Below, in pieces: positions 26,437 through 35,533 of a stretch of DNA of 64,000 bases (position 1 is the first letter of the stretch; the number at the start of each line of letters is the position of its first letter). The stretch is from NCBI GenBank assembly GCA_035995165.1, contig DASYKU010000059.1, forward strand, positions 1-64,000, given 5' to 3'. The stretch is from Mycobacteriales bacterium. GTDB lineage: Bacteria > Actinomycetota > Actinomycetes > Mycobacteriales > CADCTP01. The notes under the pieces were generated by a model that saw only the letters and a program-made list of their open reading frames with translations, was not told the origin of the DNA and searched no databases. The position numbers and the translations under genes were made by a program.

Positions 26437-26463
26437 GTTTGGACAGTCATTTTCAGGGGGTAA
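26437..26463 (+). promoter_or_regulatory. Possible stress-sigma (SigB-like) promoter
   Basis: GTTT (26437-26440) and GGGTAA (26458-26463) are spaced by 17 bases, close to the actinobacterial SigB-type consensus. The start codon at 26473 is so near that the transcript would have a very short leader. Confidence 0.4.
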
Positions 26464-26472
26464 CAAGACGCC

Positions 26473-26616
26473 ATGGAATTCATCCTCTGGATCCTCGCAG
26501 TCATCCTGGTCATCGCCGGGATCGTCCAGATCGTCCGCGGCGCGCTGCTGTTCGGCATCGTGCTCATCGTGGTGGGCCTGCTTGTCGGGCCGGGCGGGGT
26601 GAGCATCTTCACCTAA
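26473..26616 (+). CDS. 47-residue membrane protein with C-terminal GPGG motif
   Basis: A 47-residue, almost entirely hydrophobic protein with two membrane helices (LWILAVILVIAGIVQIV and LLFGIVLIVVGLLV) ending in GPGGVSIFT. I recognise this as a widespread small actinobacterial protein with a conserved GPGG end; its function is unknown. An AGGGGG stands about 15 bases upstream, inside the possible promoter. Confidence 0.8.
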   Translation: MEFILWILAVILVIAGIVQIVRGALLFGIVLIVVGLLVGPGGVSIFT

Positions 26617-26927
26617 GGCCTGGCATCAGTCGGGGATGACGAGGTTGGAAGCCGGCGCTGTCTGAGTCCCGGTGGTGATACCTCACGGCCCGGTTCCCCT
26701 CGCGGGGGACCGGGCCGACGCCTGTCCGCGGTCGGGCCGCCGCAGGGTCCCCCGCAAAGGTCTCTTCCGGGCGCGCTGAGTAGCGGTTCTCGTCCGTTCG
26801 GGTTTGACTGGCGGGTGCGCCGGGGAACCATTACGGCGCCGATGCTTGAGCCGCAGGCATCCCCCCGTGTCTCGGCGCCGGTTCATCTCTGTGACGGCGC
26901 CGAGATCGCCTACCGGAGGTTTCCTGC
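26617..26927. other. 311-base gap before the glycan operon
   Basis: No gene is seen on either strand. It contains the terminator hairpin at 26686-26717, a TTGACT near 26812 that could be a -35 box of the operon promoter, and GGCGCCG repeats. A GGAGG lies just before the first operon gene. I could not fix a -10 box with confidence. Confidence 0.4.
26686..26717 (+). terminator. Hairpin terminator after the small membrane gene
   Basis: CGGCCCGGTTCCCC pairs with GGGGGACCGGGCCG over 14 positions (one G-T wobble) around a TCGC loop. There is no T-run. Confidence 0.75.
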
Positions 26928-28562
26928 GTGCGTGTCCTCGGCATCAACGCGATCTACCACGACCCGGCCGCCGCCCTCGTCGTCGACGGCGAGGTCGTCG
27001 CCGCGGCCGAGGAGGAGCGGTTCAGCCGCCGCAAGCACGGCAAGCGGCCGGTGCCGTTCGCGGCCTGGGAGCTGCCGGAGCTGGCCGCGGCCTGGTGCCT
27101 GGAACGGGCCGGGCTGACCGCCGCGGACGTGGACGTCGTGACGTACTCGTTCGACCCGGCGCTGGTCCGCCCGCCGGCCGAGGTCGGGGTCGAGGACCCC
27201 TGGGACTCGCTGCGGACCACGTACGCGCAGCGGGCGCCGCAGTTCCTGGCCACCGCGCTTCCCGGGCTGGACCCGGACGCCGTGCGCTACGTCCCGCACC
27301 ACATCGCCCACGCCGCCTCGGCCGGGTTGGCCGCGCCGCAGCGCGAGTCCGCGGTGCTCGTGCTCGACGGCCGCGGCGAGGCCGTCTCCCACCTCGCCGG
27401 GCGGTACGCGGCCGACGGCACGCTGACCGTCCTGGCCTCCCAGTCGCTGCCGCACTCGCTCGGCCTGCTCTACGAGGACGTCACCGAGCACCTGGGCTTC
27501 CTGCGCTCCTCCGACGAGTACAAGGTGATGGCGCTGGCCTCGTACGGGACGCCGCGGCACCTGCCGCTGCTGCGCGAGGCGATCCGGGCCACCGGCGACG
27601 GCGGCTTCCGGACCGACCCGGTCGCCTGGGACGCGCTGGCCAAGCGCCGGGCCGCGGCCGACGAGTTCACCGCCGAGCACGCCGACCTGGCCGCGAGCGT
27701 GCAGGTCCGCCTGGAGGAGGTGCTGCTGGAGCTGGCGACCTGGCTGCACCGGCAGACCGGGGAGAAGGCGCTGACGATGGCCGGCGGGGTCGCGCTGAAC
27801 TGCGTGGCCAACTCGCGGCTGGCGGCCGAGGGGCCGTACGAGACGGTCTGGGTGCAGCCGGCGGCCGGGGACGCCGGCACCGCGCTCGGCGGCGCGCTGC
27901 ACGTGGCCGCGGCCGCGGGGGAGCGGGCCGAGCCGATGGCCGGCGCCGACCTCGGCCGGGGCTGGACCGACGCCGAGCTCGCGGCCTGGCTGGACACCGC
28001 CCGCTGGCCGTACACGCGACCGGCCGACCTGGCCGGTGAGGTCGCCGACGTGCTGGCCGCGGACGGGGTGGTGGCCTGGTTCGCCGGTCGCGCCGAATAC
28101 GGCCCGCGCGCGCTCGGGCACCGCTCCCTGCTGGCCAACCCCGGCCGGCGGGAGACCCTGACGAAGCTCAACGACGTCAAGGGCCGGGAGCAGTTCCGGC
28201 CGGTGGCGCCGATGATCCGGCTGGACCGGGCGGCGGACGTGTTCGAGGGGCCGCTGCCCTCGCCGTACATGCTGTTCGTGCACCGGGTCCGGGACGAGTG
28301 GCGGGACCGGATCCCGGCCGTCGTGCACGTCGACGGCACGGCCCGGGCCCAGACGGTCGACCCGGAGCGGGAGCCCGGGGTGGCGGCGCTGCTCACCGCG
28401 TTCGAGCGGCGGACCGGGCTGCCCTGCCTGGTGAACACGTCGCTGAACACGGCCGGGCGGCCGATCGTGGACGACCCGCGGGACGCGCTGGAGCTGTTCG
28501 GGTCGGCCCCGGTGGACGTGCTCGTCCTCGGGCCGTACCTGGTCCGGCGGCCGCTCTCGTGA
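26928..28562 (+). CDS. Carbamoyltransferase, NodU/CmcH family
   Basis: A 544-residue O-carbamoyltransferase that would move a carbamoyl group from carbamoyl phosphate, via carbamoyl-adenylate, to a sugar hydroxyl. The Kae1-like domain opens with VLGINAIYHDPAAALV and AAEEERFSRRKHGKR, and HHIAHAASAG supplies metal-binding histidines. DEYKVMALASYG and the C-terminal YrdC-like/NodU segment (GRAEYGPRALGHRSLLANP, FRPVAPM, NTSLNTAGRPIVD) are present. GTG at 26928 follows GGAGG. It is the first gene of a nine-gene overlapping run, so the sugar acceptor is probably made by that operon. Confidence 0.93.
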   Translation: MRVLGINAIYHDPAAALVVDGEVVAAAEEERFSRRKHGKRPVPFAAWELPELAAAWCLERAGLTAADVDVVTYSFDPALVRPPAEVGVEDPWDSLRTTYAQRAPQFLATALPGLDPDAVRYVPHHIAHAASAGLAAPQRESAVLVLDGRGEAVSHLAGRYAADGTLTVLASQSLPHSLGLLYEDVTEHLGFLRSSDEYKVMALASYGTPRHLPLLREAIRATGDGGFRTDPVAWDALAKRRAAADEFTAEHADLAASVQVRLEEVLLELATWLHRQTGEKALTMAGGVALNCVANSRLAAEGPYETVWVQPAAGDAGTALGGALHVAAAAGERAEPMAGADLGRGWTDAELAAWLDTARWPYTRPADLAGEVADVLAADGVVAWFAGRAEYGPRALGHRSLLANPGRRETLTKLNDVKGREQFRPVAPMIRLDRAADVFEGPLPSPYMLFVHRVRDEWRDRIPAVVHVDGTARAQTVDPEREPGVAALLTAFERRTGLPCLVNTSLNTAGRPIVDDPRDALELFGSAPVDVLVLGPYLVRRPLS

Positions 28563-30049
28563 CAGCTTTCTCGGTGGTCGTCCCGACCGTCGGGCGCCCG
28601 TCGCTGCGGGTCCTGCTCGACGCGCTCGCGGCCGGGACCGGGCCGGTTCCCGCGGCGGTGCTGGTGGTGGACGACCGCCGGGTGACCGACCGCGCCCTGG
28701 ACCTGCCGGCCTGGGCGCCGATCCGGGTCGTGCCGGGTACGGCCCGCGGGCCGGCCGCGGCCCGCAACCTCGGCTGGCGGGCGGCGACGACGCCCTGGGT
28801 CGCCTTCCTCGACGACGACGTACGGCCGGGGCCGTCCTGGACGGCGGACCTGGTCCGGGACCTGGCCGGGCTGCCCGCGGCGGTGGCCGGGTCGCAGGGC
28901 CGGCTGCGGGTGCCGCTGCCGGCCGGCCGCCGCCCGACCGACTGGGAGCGGGTGACCGCGGGGCTGGCCGGCGCGGCCTGGGCGACGGCGGACATGGCCT
29001 TCCGGCGCCCGGCGCTGGTCCGGGTCGGCGGCTTCGACGAGCGGTTCCCGCGGGCGTACCGGGAGGACGCCGACCTGGCCCTGCGGCTGCTGGACGCCGG
29101 CTTCACGCTGGTCCGGGGTGCGCGGCAGGTCGAGCACCCGGTCCGGCCGGCCTCGCGCTGGGTGTCCGTACGGACCCAGGCCGGCAACGCAGACGACGCG
29201 CTGCTGCGCCGGCTGCACGGGCGGACCTGGCGGGAGCGGGCCGGTGCCGGCCGCGGGCGGCTGCCCCGGCACGTCATGGTCACCTCGGCCGCGCTCGTCT
29301 CGTTGGTCGGTGTCGTGACACGAAACAGGAAGCTGGCGGTCGGGGCGGGGCTGGCGTGGCTGGCCGGGACGGCGGAGTTCGCCCGGGCCCGGATCGCGCC
29401 CGGGCCCCGGACGCCGGCCGAGGTGGCCACCATGCTGGCGACCTCGGCGGTGATCCCGCCGGTCGCGGTGGCGCACCGGGTCCGGGGCGAGCTCACCGCC
29501 CGGGGGGAGCGGCCGCTGCGCGCGCCGCGGTACGCGGTCCTCTTCGACCGGGACGGCACGCTCGTGCACGACGTCCCGTACAACGGCGACCCGGCGCTGG
29601 TGGAGCCGGTGCCGGGGGCGCTGGCGGCGCTGGACCGGCTGCGGGCCGGCGGGGTGCCGCTCGGGGTGGTGACCAACCAGTCCGGCATCGGCCGCGGGTA
29701 CGTCACCCGCGACCAGGTCGACCTCGTCAACGCGCGGGTCGAGGAGCTGCTCGGGCCGTTCGACACCTGGCAGCTGTGCCCGCACCGGCCGGACGCCGCC
29801 TGCGGGTGCCGCAAGCCGCAGCCGGGGCTGGTGCTGGCCGCGGCGGCCGCGCTCGGCGTGCCGCCGGAGCGGTGCGTGGTGATCGGGGACATCGGCGGGG
29901 ACCTCGGCGCGGCCCGGGCCGCCGGCGCGCGGTCGGTGCTGGTGCCGACCGCGGTGACCCGGCCCGAGGAGGTGGCGGCCGCGCCGGTGGTCGCGGCCGA
30001 TCTCGCGTCCGCGGTGGAGGTCGCCCTGGCGATGGTGGGGCGGTCGTGA
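28559..30049 (+). CDS. Fusion: family 2 glycosyltransferase + GmhB-like HAD phosphatase
   Basis: A 496-residue fusion. Residues 1-215 form a GT-A family 2 domain (VVVPTVGRPSL, PAAARNLGWRAAT, metal-binding FLDDDV with Asp85-87, GGFDERFPRAYREDADLALR). Residues 230-315 are a hydrophobic linker. From about residue 325 comes a HAD-IIIA phosphatase with FDRDGTLV (Asp330/Asp332), VVTNQSGIGRGY, the zinc-type CPHRPDAACGCRKP loop and GDIGGDL. This is the GmhB/HisB pattern for removing the 7-phosphate of heptose 1,7-bisphosphate. GTG at 28559 overlaps the carbamoyltransferase stop. The frame runs continuously through both halves, so the fusion is real as sequenced. Confidence 0.9.
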   Translation: MTAFSVVVPTVGRPSLRVLLDALAAGTGPVPAAVLVVDDRRVTDRALDLPAWAPIRVVPGTARGPAAARNLGWRAATTPWVAFLDDDVRPGPSWTADLVRDLAGLPAAVAGSQGRLRVPLPAGRRPTDWERVTAGLAGAAWATADMAFRRPALVRVGGFDERFPRAYREDADLALRLLDAGFTLVRGARQVEHPVRPASRWVSVRTQAGNADDALLRRLHGRTWRERAGAGRGRLPRHVMVTSAALVSLVGVVTRNRKLAVGAGLAWLAGTAEFARARIAPGPRTPAEVATMLATSAVIPPVAVAHRVRGELTARGERPLRAPRYAVLFDRDGTLVHDVPYNGDPALVEPVPGALAALDRLRAGGVPLGVVTNQSGIGRGYVTRDQVDLVNARVEELLGPFDTWQLCPHRPDAACGCRKPQPGLVLAAAAALGVPPERCVVIGDIGGDLGAARAAGARSVLVPTAVTRPEEVAAAPVVAADLASAVEVALAMVGRS

Positions 30050-31134
30050 ACGCTCCGTCCGCCTCGGCCGGTCCGCAGCGGGTGCTGGTGGCGCGGTTGG
30101 ACAATGAGGGCGACGTGCTGCTGGCCGGGCCGGCGGTGCGGGCCGTCGCCGCCGCGGCCGAGGTCGTGCTGCTGACCGGACCGCGCGGCCGGCAGGCGGC
30201 GGCGCTGCTGCCCGGGGTGACCGAGACGATCGAATGGCGGGCGCCGTGGATCGACCCGGCGCCCGAGCCGGTCGAGCGGTCCGATGTGGACGGTCTGGTC
30301 GCGACGCTGCGGTTCCTGCGGCTGGATGCGGCGGTCGTGCTCACCTCGTACCACCAGTCGGCGTTGCCGCTGGCGTTGCTGCTGCGGCTGGCCGGGGTCC
30401 GGCATGTGACCGCGATCAGCGCGGACTACCCGGGCTCGCTGCTGGACGTCCGGCACCGCGTCGAGGAGGACCTGCCGGAGGCCGAGCGGGGACTGTCGAC
30501 CGCGGCGGCGGCCGGGTTCGGGCTGCCGCCCGGGGACGACGGGCGGCTGCGGGTGCGCCGGCCGCTGCCGGCGGTGGACCACCTCACCGGACCCGGGCCG
30601 TACGTGGTGCTGCACCCGGGCGCGTCGGTGCCGGCCCGGGCCTGGTCGCCGGACCGGTGCGCCGGCGCGGTGCGGGCGTTGGCCGCGGCCGGGCATCGCG
30701 TCCTGGTCACCGGCGGGCCGGCCGAGACCGCCCTGACGGCCGCCGTCGCTGGGCCGGCCGCGGCGGCTGGGCCGGGGCCGGGTGCCGGCGCGCGGGCGGG
30801 TGCCGGGGCGGGCGTGCTGGATCTGGGTGGGCGGACGAGTTTCGCGGAGCTGGCGGCGGTGCTGGCCGGGGCAGCAGTGGTGGTGGTCGGCAACACCGGC
30901 CCGGCGCACCTCGCCGCCGCGGTCGGCACCCCGGTCGTCTCGCTGTTCGCCCCGGTCGTCCCGGCCGCCCGCTGGGCCCCGTACGGCGTGCCGAGCGTCC
31001 TGCTCGGCGACCAGGACGCGCCCTGCCGGGCCACCCGGGCGACGGTCTGCCCGATCCCCGGGCACCCCTGCCTGGACACGGTGACCGCGGACGACGTCGT
31101 CGTCGCGGTCGAGAAGCTGGCCGGTGCGGCATGA
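30046..31134 (+). CDS. Glycosyltransferase family 9 (heptosyltransferase-like), first copy
   Basis: A 362-residue GT-B protein of the ADP-heptose:LPS heptosyltransferase type (GT9). Visible are VLVARLDNEGDVLLAGPAVRA at the start, VVLHPGASVPARAWSP before the C-terminal domain and VVGNTGPAHLAAAVGTPVVSLFAP near the end. An Ala/Gly/Pro-rich run (about residues 235-262) interrupts the C-terminal domain and looks like an expansion. GTG at 30046 overlaps the fusion gene. In a Gram-positive cell the acceptor cannot be LPS, so a wall- or lipid-linked glycan is likely. Confidence 0.9.
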   Translation: MNAPSASAGPQRVLVARLDNEGDVLLAGPAVRAVAAAAEVVLLTGPRGRQAAALLPGVTETIEWRAPWIDPAPEPVERSDVDGLVATLRFLRLDAAVVLTSYHQSALPLALLLRLAGVRHVTAISADYPGSLLDVRHRVEEDLPEAERGLSTAAAAGFGLPPGDDGRLRVRRPLPAVDHLTGPGPYVVLHPGASVPARAWSPDRCAGAVRALAAAGHRVLVTGGPAETALTAAVAGPAAAAGPGPGAGARAGAGAGVLDLGGRTSFAELAAVLAGAAVVVVGNTGPAHLAAAVGTPVVSLFAPVVPAARWAPYGVPSVLLGDQDAPCRATRATVCPIPGHPCLDTVTADDVVVAVEKLAGAA

Positions 31135-32072
31135 GGGTCCTCAGCTGGCACGTGCACGGGGCCTGGAGCACCGCGTTCGTCCGGGGCGCGCACGACCACC
31201 TCGTCCCGGTCGTCCCGGACCGCGGCCCGGACGGCCGCGGCCGGGCGCGGACGTACGACTGGCCGGCGGCGGTCCGGGAGGTGACCCCGGCGCAGCTGGC
31301 CGCCGAGCCGGTCGACGTGGTCGTGCTGCAGCGCCCGCGCGACCTGGAGCTGGCCGACACCTGGCTCGGCGGCCGGCGGGTCGGCCGCGACGTCCCGGCC
31401 GTGTACGTCGAGCACGACTGCCCGCGCGGGGACGTGCCGCGCACCCGGCACCCGCTGGCCGACCGGGATGACATCCCGATCGTGCACGTGACCCACTTCA
31501 ACGCGCTGATGTGGGACTCGGGCCGGGCGCCCACGGTGGTGATCGAGCACGGCGTACCGGACCCGGGTCCACTGTGGACCGGCGAGCTGGCCCGGGCCGC
31601 GGTGGTGGTGAACGACCCGGTCCGGCGCGGCCGGCTGGTCGGGGCCGATCTGCTGCCGGTCTTCGCCGGGATCGCCCCGCTCGACCTGTTCGGCATGAAC
31701 ACGGACCAGGTGGAGGGTGTCGTCGCTCACGATCTGCCCCAGCTCGAGATGCACGATGCGCTCGCACGGCGCAGGGTGTATCTGCACCCGTTCCGATGGA
31801 CATCGCTCGGCCTGTCGCTGGTCGAGGCCATGCACCTCGGGATGCCGGTGGTGGCGTTGGCCACCACCGAGGCGGTCGAGGCGGTGCCGCCGGGTGCCGG
31901 GGTCTGTTCGAACCGGATGGACGTGCTGAGCGATGGAGTACGCCGGCTGCTCGCCGACCGTGACGCGGCCGCTGCGGCGGGCCGCGTGGCCCGCCGCGCT
32001 GCCCTGGACCGGTACGGGCTGTCCCGCTTCCTGCACGACTGGGACCGACTTCTCAAGGAGGTGACCCGATGA
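31131..32072 (+). CDS. GT-B fold glycosyltransferase
   Basis: A 313-residue glycosyltransferase without a closely recognisable family. It has a short N-terminal Rossmann domain (VLSWHVHGAWSTAFVRGAHD) and a C-terminal donor domain with HPFRWTSLGLSLVEAMHLGM, PVVALATTE, resembling the E-x7-E region of retaining GT4 enzymes. ATG at 31131 overlaps the previous stop, and the next start overlaps its stop (both ATGA). Substrates unknown. Confidence 0.82.
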   Translation: MRVLSWHVHGAWSTAFVRGAHDHLVPVVPDRGPDGRGRARTYDWPAAVREVTPAQLAAEPVDVVVLQRPRDLELADTWLGGRRVGRDVPAVYVEHDCPRGDVPRTRHPLADRDDIPIVHVTHFNALMWDSGRAPTVVIEHGVPDPGPLWTGELARAAVVVNDPVRRGRLVGADLLPVFAGIAPLDLFGMNTDQVEGVVAHDLPQLEMHDALARRRVYLHPFRWTSLGLSLVEAMHLGMPVVALATTEAVEAVPPGAGVCSNRMDVLSDGVRRLLADRDAAAAAGRVARRAALDRYGLSRFLHDWDRLLKEVTR

Positions 32073-33292
32073 GGATCGCCATGGTGTCCGAGCACGCCAG
32101 CCCGCTTGCCGTGGTCGGGGGGGTCGACGCGGGTGGTCAGAACGTGCACGTCGAGGCCCTGTCCCGCGCGCTGGCGCGGGCCGGGCACGAGGTGACCGTC
32201 TACACGCGACGCGATTCGGCCGACCTGCCGGCCCAGATCCGGACGGCGGACGGGGTGCTCGTCACGCACCTGGACGCCGGGCCGGCGACGCCGCTGCCCA
32301 AGGACGACCTGCTGCCGCTGATCGGCAAGTTCGGCTCGGCCCTGGCGGCGCAGCTGGCCGCGGCCCCGCCGGACCTCGTGCACGCCCACTTCTGGATGTC
32401 CGGGCTGGCCGCGCTGGCCGCCACCCGGGAGCTGGACGTGCCGGTGGTGCAGACCTTCCACGCGCTGGGGGTGACCAAGCAGCGCTTCCAGGGCCAGCAG
32501 GACACCAGCCCGCCGACCCGGATCCGGTTCGAGCGGGCACTGGCGCACGACGCCGCCCGGATCATCGCGCTGTCCTCCGACGAGGTCGGCGAGCTGCTGG
32601 CGATGGGCGCGACCCGCGACCGGATCGCGGTGGTGCCGTCCGGGGTGGACGTCGAACAGTTCCGGCCGGACGGGCCGGTCGCCGAACGGGGCGAGCGGCC
32701 GCGGGTGCTGTGTGTCGGCCGGCTGGTGCCGCGCAAGGGTTTCGACACCGTCATCCGGGCGCTGGCCGCGGTCCCGGAGGCAGAGCTGATCATCGCCGGT
32801 GGCCCGGTCGCGGACCGGATGACCACCGATCCGGAGGCGGCCCGGCTGATGCGGCTGGCCGAGCGGTTCGGCGTGGCCGACCGGGTCCGGCTGGCCGGCG
32901 CGGTGTCCCGGGCGGACATGCCCGTGCTGATGCGCTCGGCCGACGTCGTCGTCTGCACGCCCTGGTACGAGCCGTTCGGGATCGTGCCGCTGGAGGCGAT
33001 GGCCTGCGGGGTGCCGGTGATCGCCGGCGCGACCGGCGGGTTCCTGGACACGGTCGTGGACGGCGCGACCGGCACGCTGGTGCCGTCCCGCCGGCCGGAC
33101 CGGCTGGCCGCCGCCATGCGGCAACTGCTGGCCGAGCCGTTCTGGCGGGAGGCGTACGGGACCGCGGGCGTGGACCGGGCCCGCTCCCGCTACTCCTGGG
33201 ACCGCATCGCCGCCGGCACCCTGGCCGTGTACGAGGACGTGCTCGGCCGGGTCGAGCCCGCCGCCGACGCGCTCGAGACCACGCCCGCGTGA
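32069..33292 (+). CDS. Glycosyltransferase family 4
   Basis: A 407-residue GT4 enzyme. The acceptor domain opens MRIAMVSEHASPLAVVGGVDAG and GQNVHVEALSRAL. The donor domain has VPSGVDVEQFRP, VLCVGRLVPRKGFDTVI and the E-x7-E motif in YEPFGIVPLEAMACGVPVI. Overall it resembles MshA/SucP-type enzymes that use nucleotide-activated hexoses. It overlaps both neighbours by 4 bases. Confidence 0.9.
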   Translation: MRIAMVSEHASPLAVVGGVDAGGQNVHVEALSRALARAGHEVTVYTRRDSADLPAQIRTADGVLVTHLDAGPATPLPKDDLLPLIGKFGSALAAQLAAAPPDLVHAHFWMSGLAALAATRELDVPVVQTFHALGVTKQRFQGQQDTSPPTRIRFERALAHDAARIIALSSDEVGELLAMGATRDRIAVVPSGVDVEQFRPDGPVAERGERPRVLCVGRLVPRKGFDTVIRALAAVPEAELIIAGGPVADRMTTDPEAARLMRLAERFGVADRVRLAGAVSRADMPVLMRSADVVVCTPWYEPFGIVPLEAMACGVPVIAGATGGFLDTVVDGATGTLVPSRRPDRLAAAMRQLLAEPFWREAYGTAGVDRARSRYSWDRIAAGTLAVYEDVLGRVEPAADALETTPA

Positions 33293-34833
33293 GGGGCCCG
33301 CTGGTCGTCGTCGGCGACGTGCTGCTGGACCGGGACCTGTCCGGACGGGCCGACCGGCTCAGCCCGGACGCCCCGGTGCCGGTGGTCAGCGCGCTGACCG
33401 AGGCCGAGCGGCCGGGCGGGGCCGGGCTGGCGGCGCTGCTGGCCGCCCGGGACGCGGGCGAGGTCGTGCTCGTCACCGCGCTCGGCGACGACCCGGCCGG
33501 GGAGCGGGTCGCCGCGCTGCTGGCCGCCGCGGGCGTGACCGTGATCGCCGGCCGGTTGCCGGGGCGGACGCCGGTGAAGGAGCGGATCCGGGTCGCCGGG
33601 CAGTCGCTGCTGCGGCTGGACCGGGAGGAGGCCGCACCCGGGCCGCCGGTGGTCACCGCGGCGATGCGGGCAGCCGTCCACGGTGCCGGGGCGCTGCTGG
33701 TCTCCGACTACGGCCGGGGGCTGAGCGCGGACGCCAGGCTGCGCTCGGCGCTGGCCGCGGCGACCGCGTCGGTGCCGGTGGTCTGGGACCCGCACCCGCG
33801 CGGGGCCGAGCCGGTGCCCGGAGTCCGGGTGGCGACGCCGAACCTGGCCGAAGCGCTGCGGTTCACCGGCCTGTCCGCGGACGGCGGGACGGTCGCCGCG
33901 GCGGCGCGGGCGGCCCGGCTGCTGGCCCGGCGGTGGCGGGCGGCCGGGGTCGCGGTGACGCTCGGCCCGCGCGGCGCGCTGCTGGCCGGACCGGACGACG
34001 TACCGCTGGCCGTGCCGGTGTCGCAGGCAGCGGGCGGGGACCCGTGCGGAGCGGGGGACCGGTTCGCCGCGACGGTGACGGTCCGGCTCGCGGCCGGGGC
34101 GCTGCCGAGCGAGGCCGTCACCGCCGGCGTGGCGGCCGCGTCGGCCTACGTCGCCGCCGGTGGGCCGGCCTCGCTGGCCCCTGTCCTGTCGGCGCCGTCC
34201 GGCAGTCCGTCGGCGGCGCCGGGCGGATCGGTGGCGTCGGCTGCCGGCTCGGCACTGTCCATGGTGGATCCGGGACTGGCTGTTCCGGACCGGCCCGGCC
34301 CTGTCGGGGTGGGCCGGTCCGGGACGGCCGCGGTGAGCCGGCCGGCGGCCGAGGTGGTCCGCCGGACCCGGGCCGCCGGCGGCGTCGTGGTCGCCACCGG
34401 CGGCTGTTTCGACCTTCTGCACGCCGGGCACGTCGCGACCCTGGAGGCGGCCCGGCGGCTCGGGGACTGCCTGGTCGTCTGCCTCAACTCCGACGAGTCG
34501 GTCCGCCGGCTCAAAGGTGCGGGCCGGCCGCTGGTGCCGGCCCGGGACCGGGTCCGGGTGCTGGAGGCGCTCGGCGCCGTCGACGCGGTGACCGTGTTCG
34601 CCGAGGACACCCCGCTGGCGGTGCTCGACGCGATCCGGCCCGACGTGTGGGTGAAGGGCGGCGACTACGCCGCACCGGCGCTGCCGGAGACCGAGCTGCT
34701 GGCCGGCTGGGACGGGCAGGTCGTGGTCGTGCCGTACCTGGCCGGCCGCTCGACCACCCGCCTGGTGGAGACGGCCGGCGGCGAGCTGAGTGGGAACGAC
34801 GAGATGACTACTGCTGGGAGGCAGGATGGCTGA
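33289..34833 (+). CDS. hldE: Bifunctional sugar kinase / nucleotidyltransferase, HldE (RfaE) type
   Basis: A 514-residue two-domain enzyme. Residues 1-305 are a PfkB-family kinase (VVGDVLLDRDLSGRADRLSPDAPVPVV; catalytic GAGD with Asp257). A 55-residue Gly/Ala/Pro/Ser linker follows. Residues 355-500 are a cytidylyltransferase-fold domain (ATGGCFDLLHAGHVATLEAA with HAGH at 378-381, VKGGDYA, STTRLVE). In the heptose pathway this enzyme phosphorylates heptose 7-phosphate at C1 and later adenylates heptose 1-phosphate. The GmhB-like phosphatase that acts between these steps is encoded two kilobases upstream. GTG at 33289 overlaps the GT4 gene. Confidence 0.9.
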   Translation: MRGPLVVVGDVLLDRDLSGRADRLSPDAPVPVVSALTEAERPGGAGLAALLAARDAGEVVLVTALGDDPAGERVAALLAAAGVTVIAGRLPGRTPVKERIRVAGQSLLRLDREEAAPGPPVVTAAMRAAVHGAGALLVSDYGRGLSADARLRSALAAATASVPVVWDPHPRGAEPVPGVRVATPNLAEALRFTGLSADGGTVAAAARAARLLARRWRAAGVAVTLGPRGALLAGPDDVPLAVPVSQAAGGDPCGAGDRFAATVTVRLAAGALPSEAVTAGVAAASAYVAAGGPASLAPVLSAPSGSPSAAPGGSVASAAGSALSMVDPGLAVPDRPGPVGVGRSGTAAVSRPAAEVVRRTRAAGGVVVATGGCFDLLHAGHVATLEAARRLGDCLVVCLNSDESVRRLKGAGRPLVPARDRVRVLEALGAVDAVTVFAEDTPLAVLDAIRPDVWVKGGDYAAPALPETELLAGWDGQVVVVPYLAGRSTTRLVETAGGELSGNDEMTTAGRQDG

Positions 34834-35533
34834 GCGTCCACTGGGGACGGTGCTGGTGACCGGAGGAGCGTCCGGGCTCGGCGCGGCGACCGCGCTGGCG
34901 GTGGCACAGGCGGGCGGGACCGCGCTGGTGCTGGACCGGGTGCCGCCACCGGCGGAGGTGAAGGACGCGATCGCCGACTTCGAGGTGGTCGACCTGGCCG
35001 ACGCCCGGGCGGCCGAGGCCGCGGTCCGGGCGATCGCGGAGCGGGCCGGCGGTCTGGATGCCGTCTTCACCCCGGCCGGTACGGACAAGTGCGGCATGCT
35101 GGCCGACGTCGACGGTGCCGACTGGGACCGGGTGATCCTGGTCAACCTGATCGGCACCGCCGCGGTGGTGCGGGCCGCGCTGCCGTACCTGACCGCGTCG
35201 CACGGCCGGGTCGTCACCTGCGCCTCGACGCTGGGGTTCCGGGCGCTGTCGGACGCCACCGCATACTGTGCGTCGAAGTTCGGGGTGGTCGGGTTCACCC
35301 GGGCGCTGGCGGCCGAGCTGCAGGGCACGGTCGGCGTGACGATGCTGGTGCCGGGCGGGATGCAGACCGCGTTCTTCGACGACCGGGACGAGAAGTACAA
35401 GCCGCCGGCGGACGCGAAGCTCAACGACCCGGCGAACGTGGCCGCGACCGTGCTGTTCGCGCTGCGCCAGCCCGCCGGCTGCGAGGTGCGCGAGCTGGTG
35501 GTGACGCCGTCGGTGGAGAGCTCGTGGCCGTAG
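34826..35533 (+). CDS. Short-chain dehydrogenase/reductase
   Basis: A 235-residue classical SDR with cofactor loop TGGASGLG (residues 13-20), catalytic Ser in CASTLGF and the Tyr-x3-Lys pair in AYCASK. It is not of the extended type, so it is not a simple HldD epimerase. It may oxidise or reduce a sugar intermediate. ATG at 34826 overlaps the hldE stop by 8 bases and is preceded by GGGAGG. Cotranscription with the glycan genes is very likely. Confidence 0.9.
   Translation: MAERPLGTVLVTGGASGLGAATALAVAQAGGTALVLDRVPPPAEVKDAIADFEVVDLADARAAEAAVRAIAERAGGLDAVFTPAGTDKCGMLADVDGADWDRVILVNLIGTAAVVRAALPYLTASHGRVVTCASTLGFRALSDATAYCASKFGVVGFTRALAAELQGTVGVTMLVPGGMQTAFFDDRDEKYKPPADAKLNDPANVAATVLFALRQPAGCEVRELVVTPSVESSWP

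Noticed and set aside
34826-35533. HldD heptose epimerase assignment for the SDR
   Set aside because: The protein is a short classical SDR with a TGGASGLG loop, not an extended epimerase.
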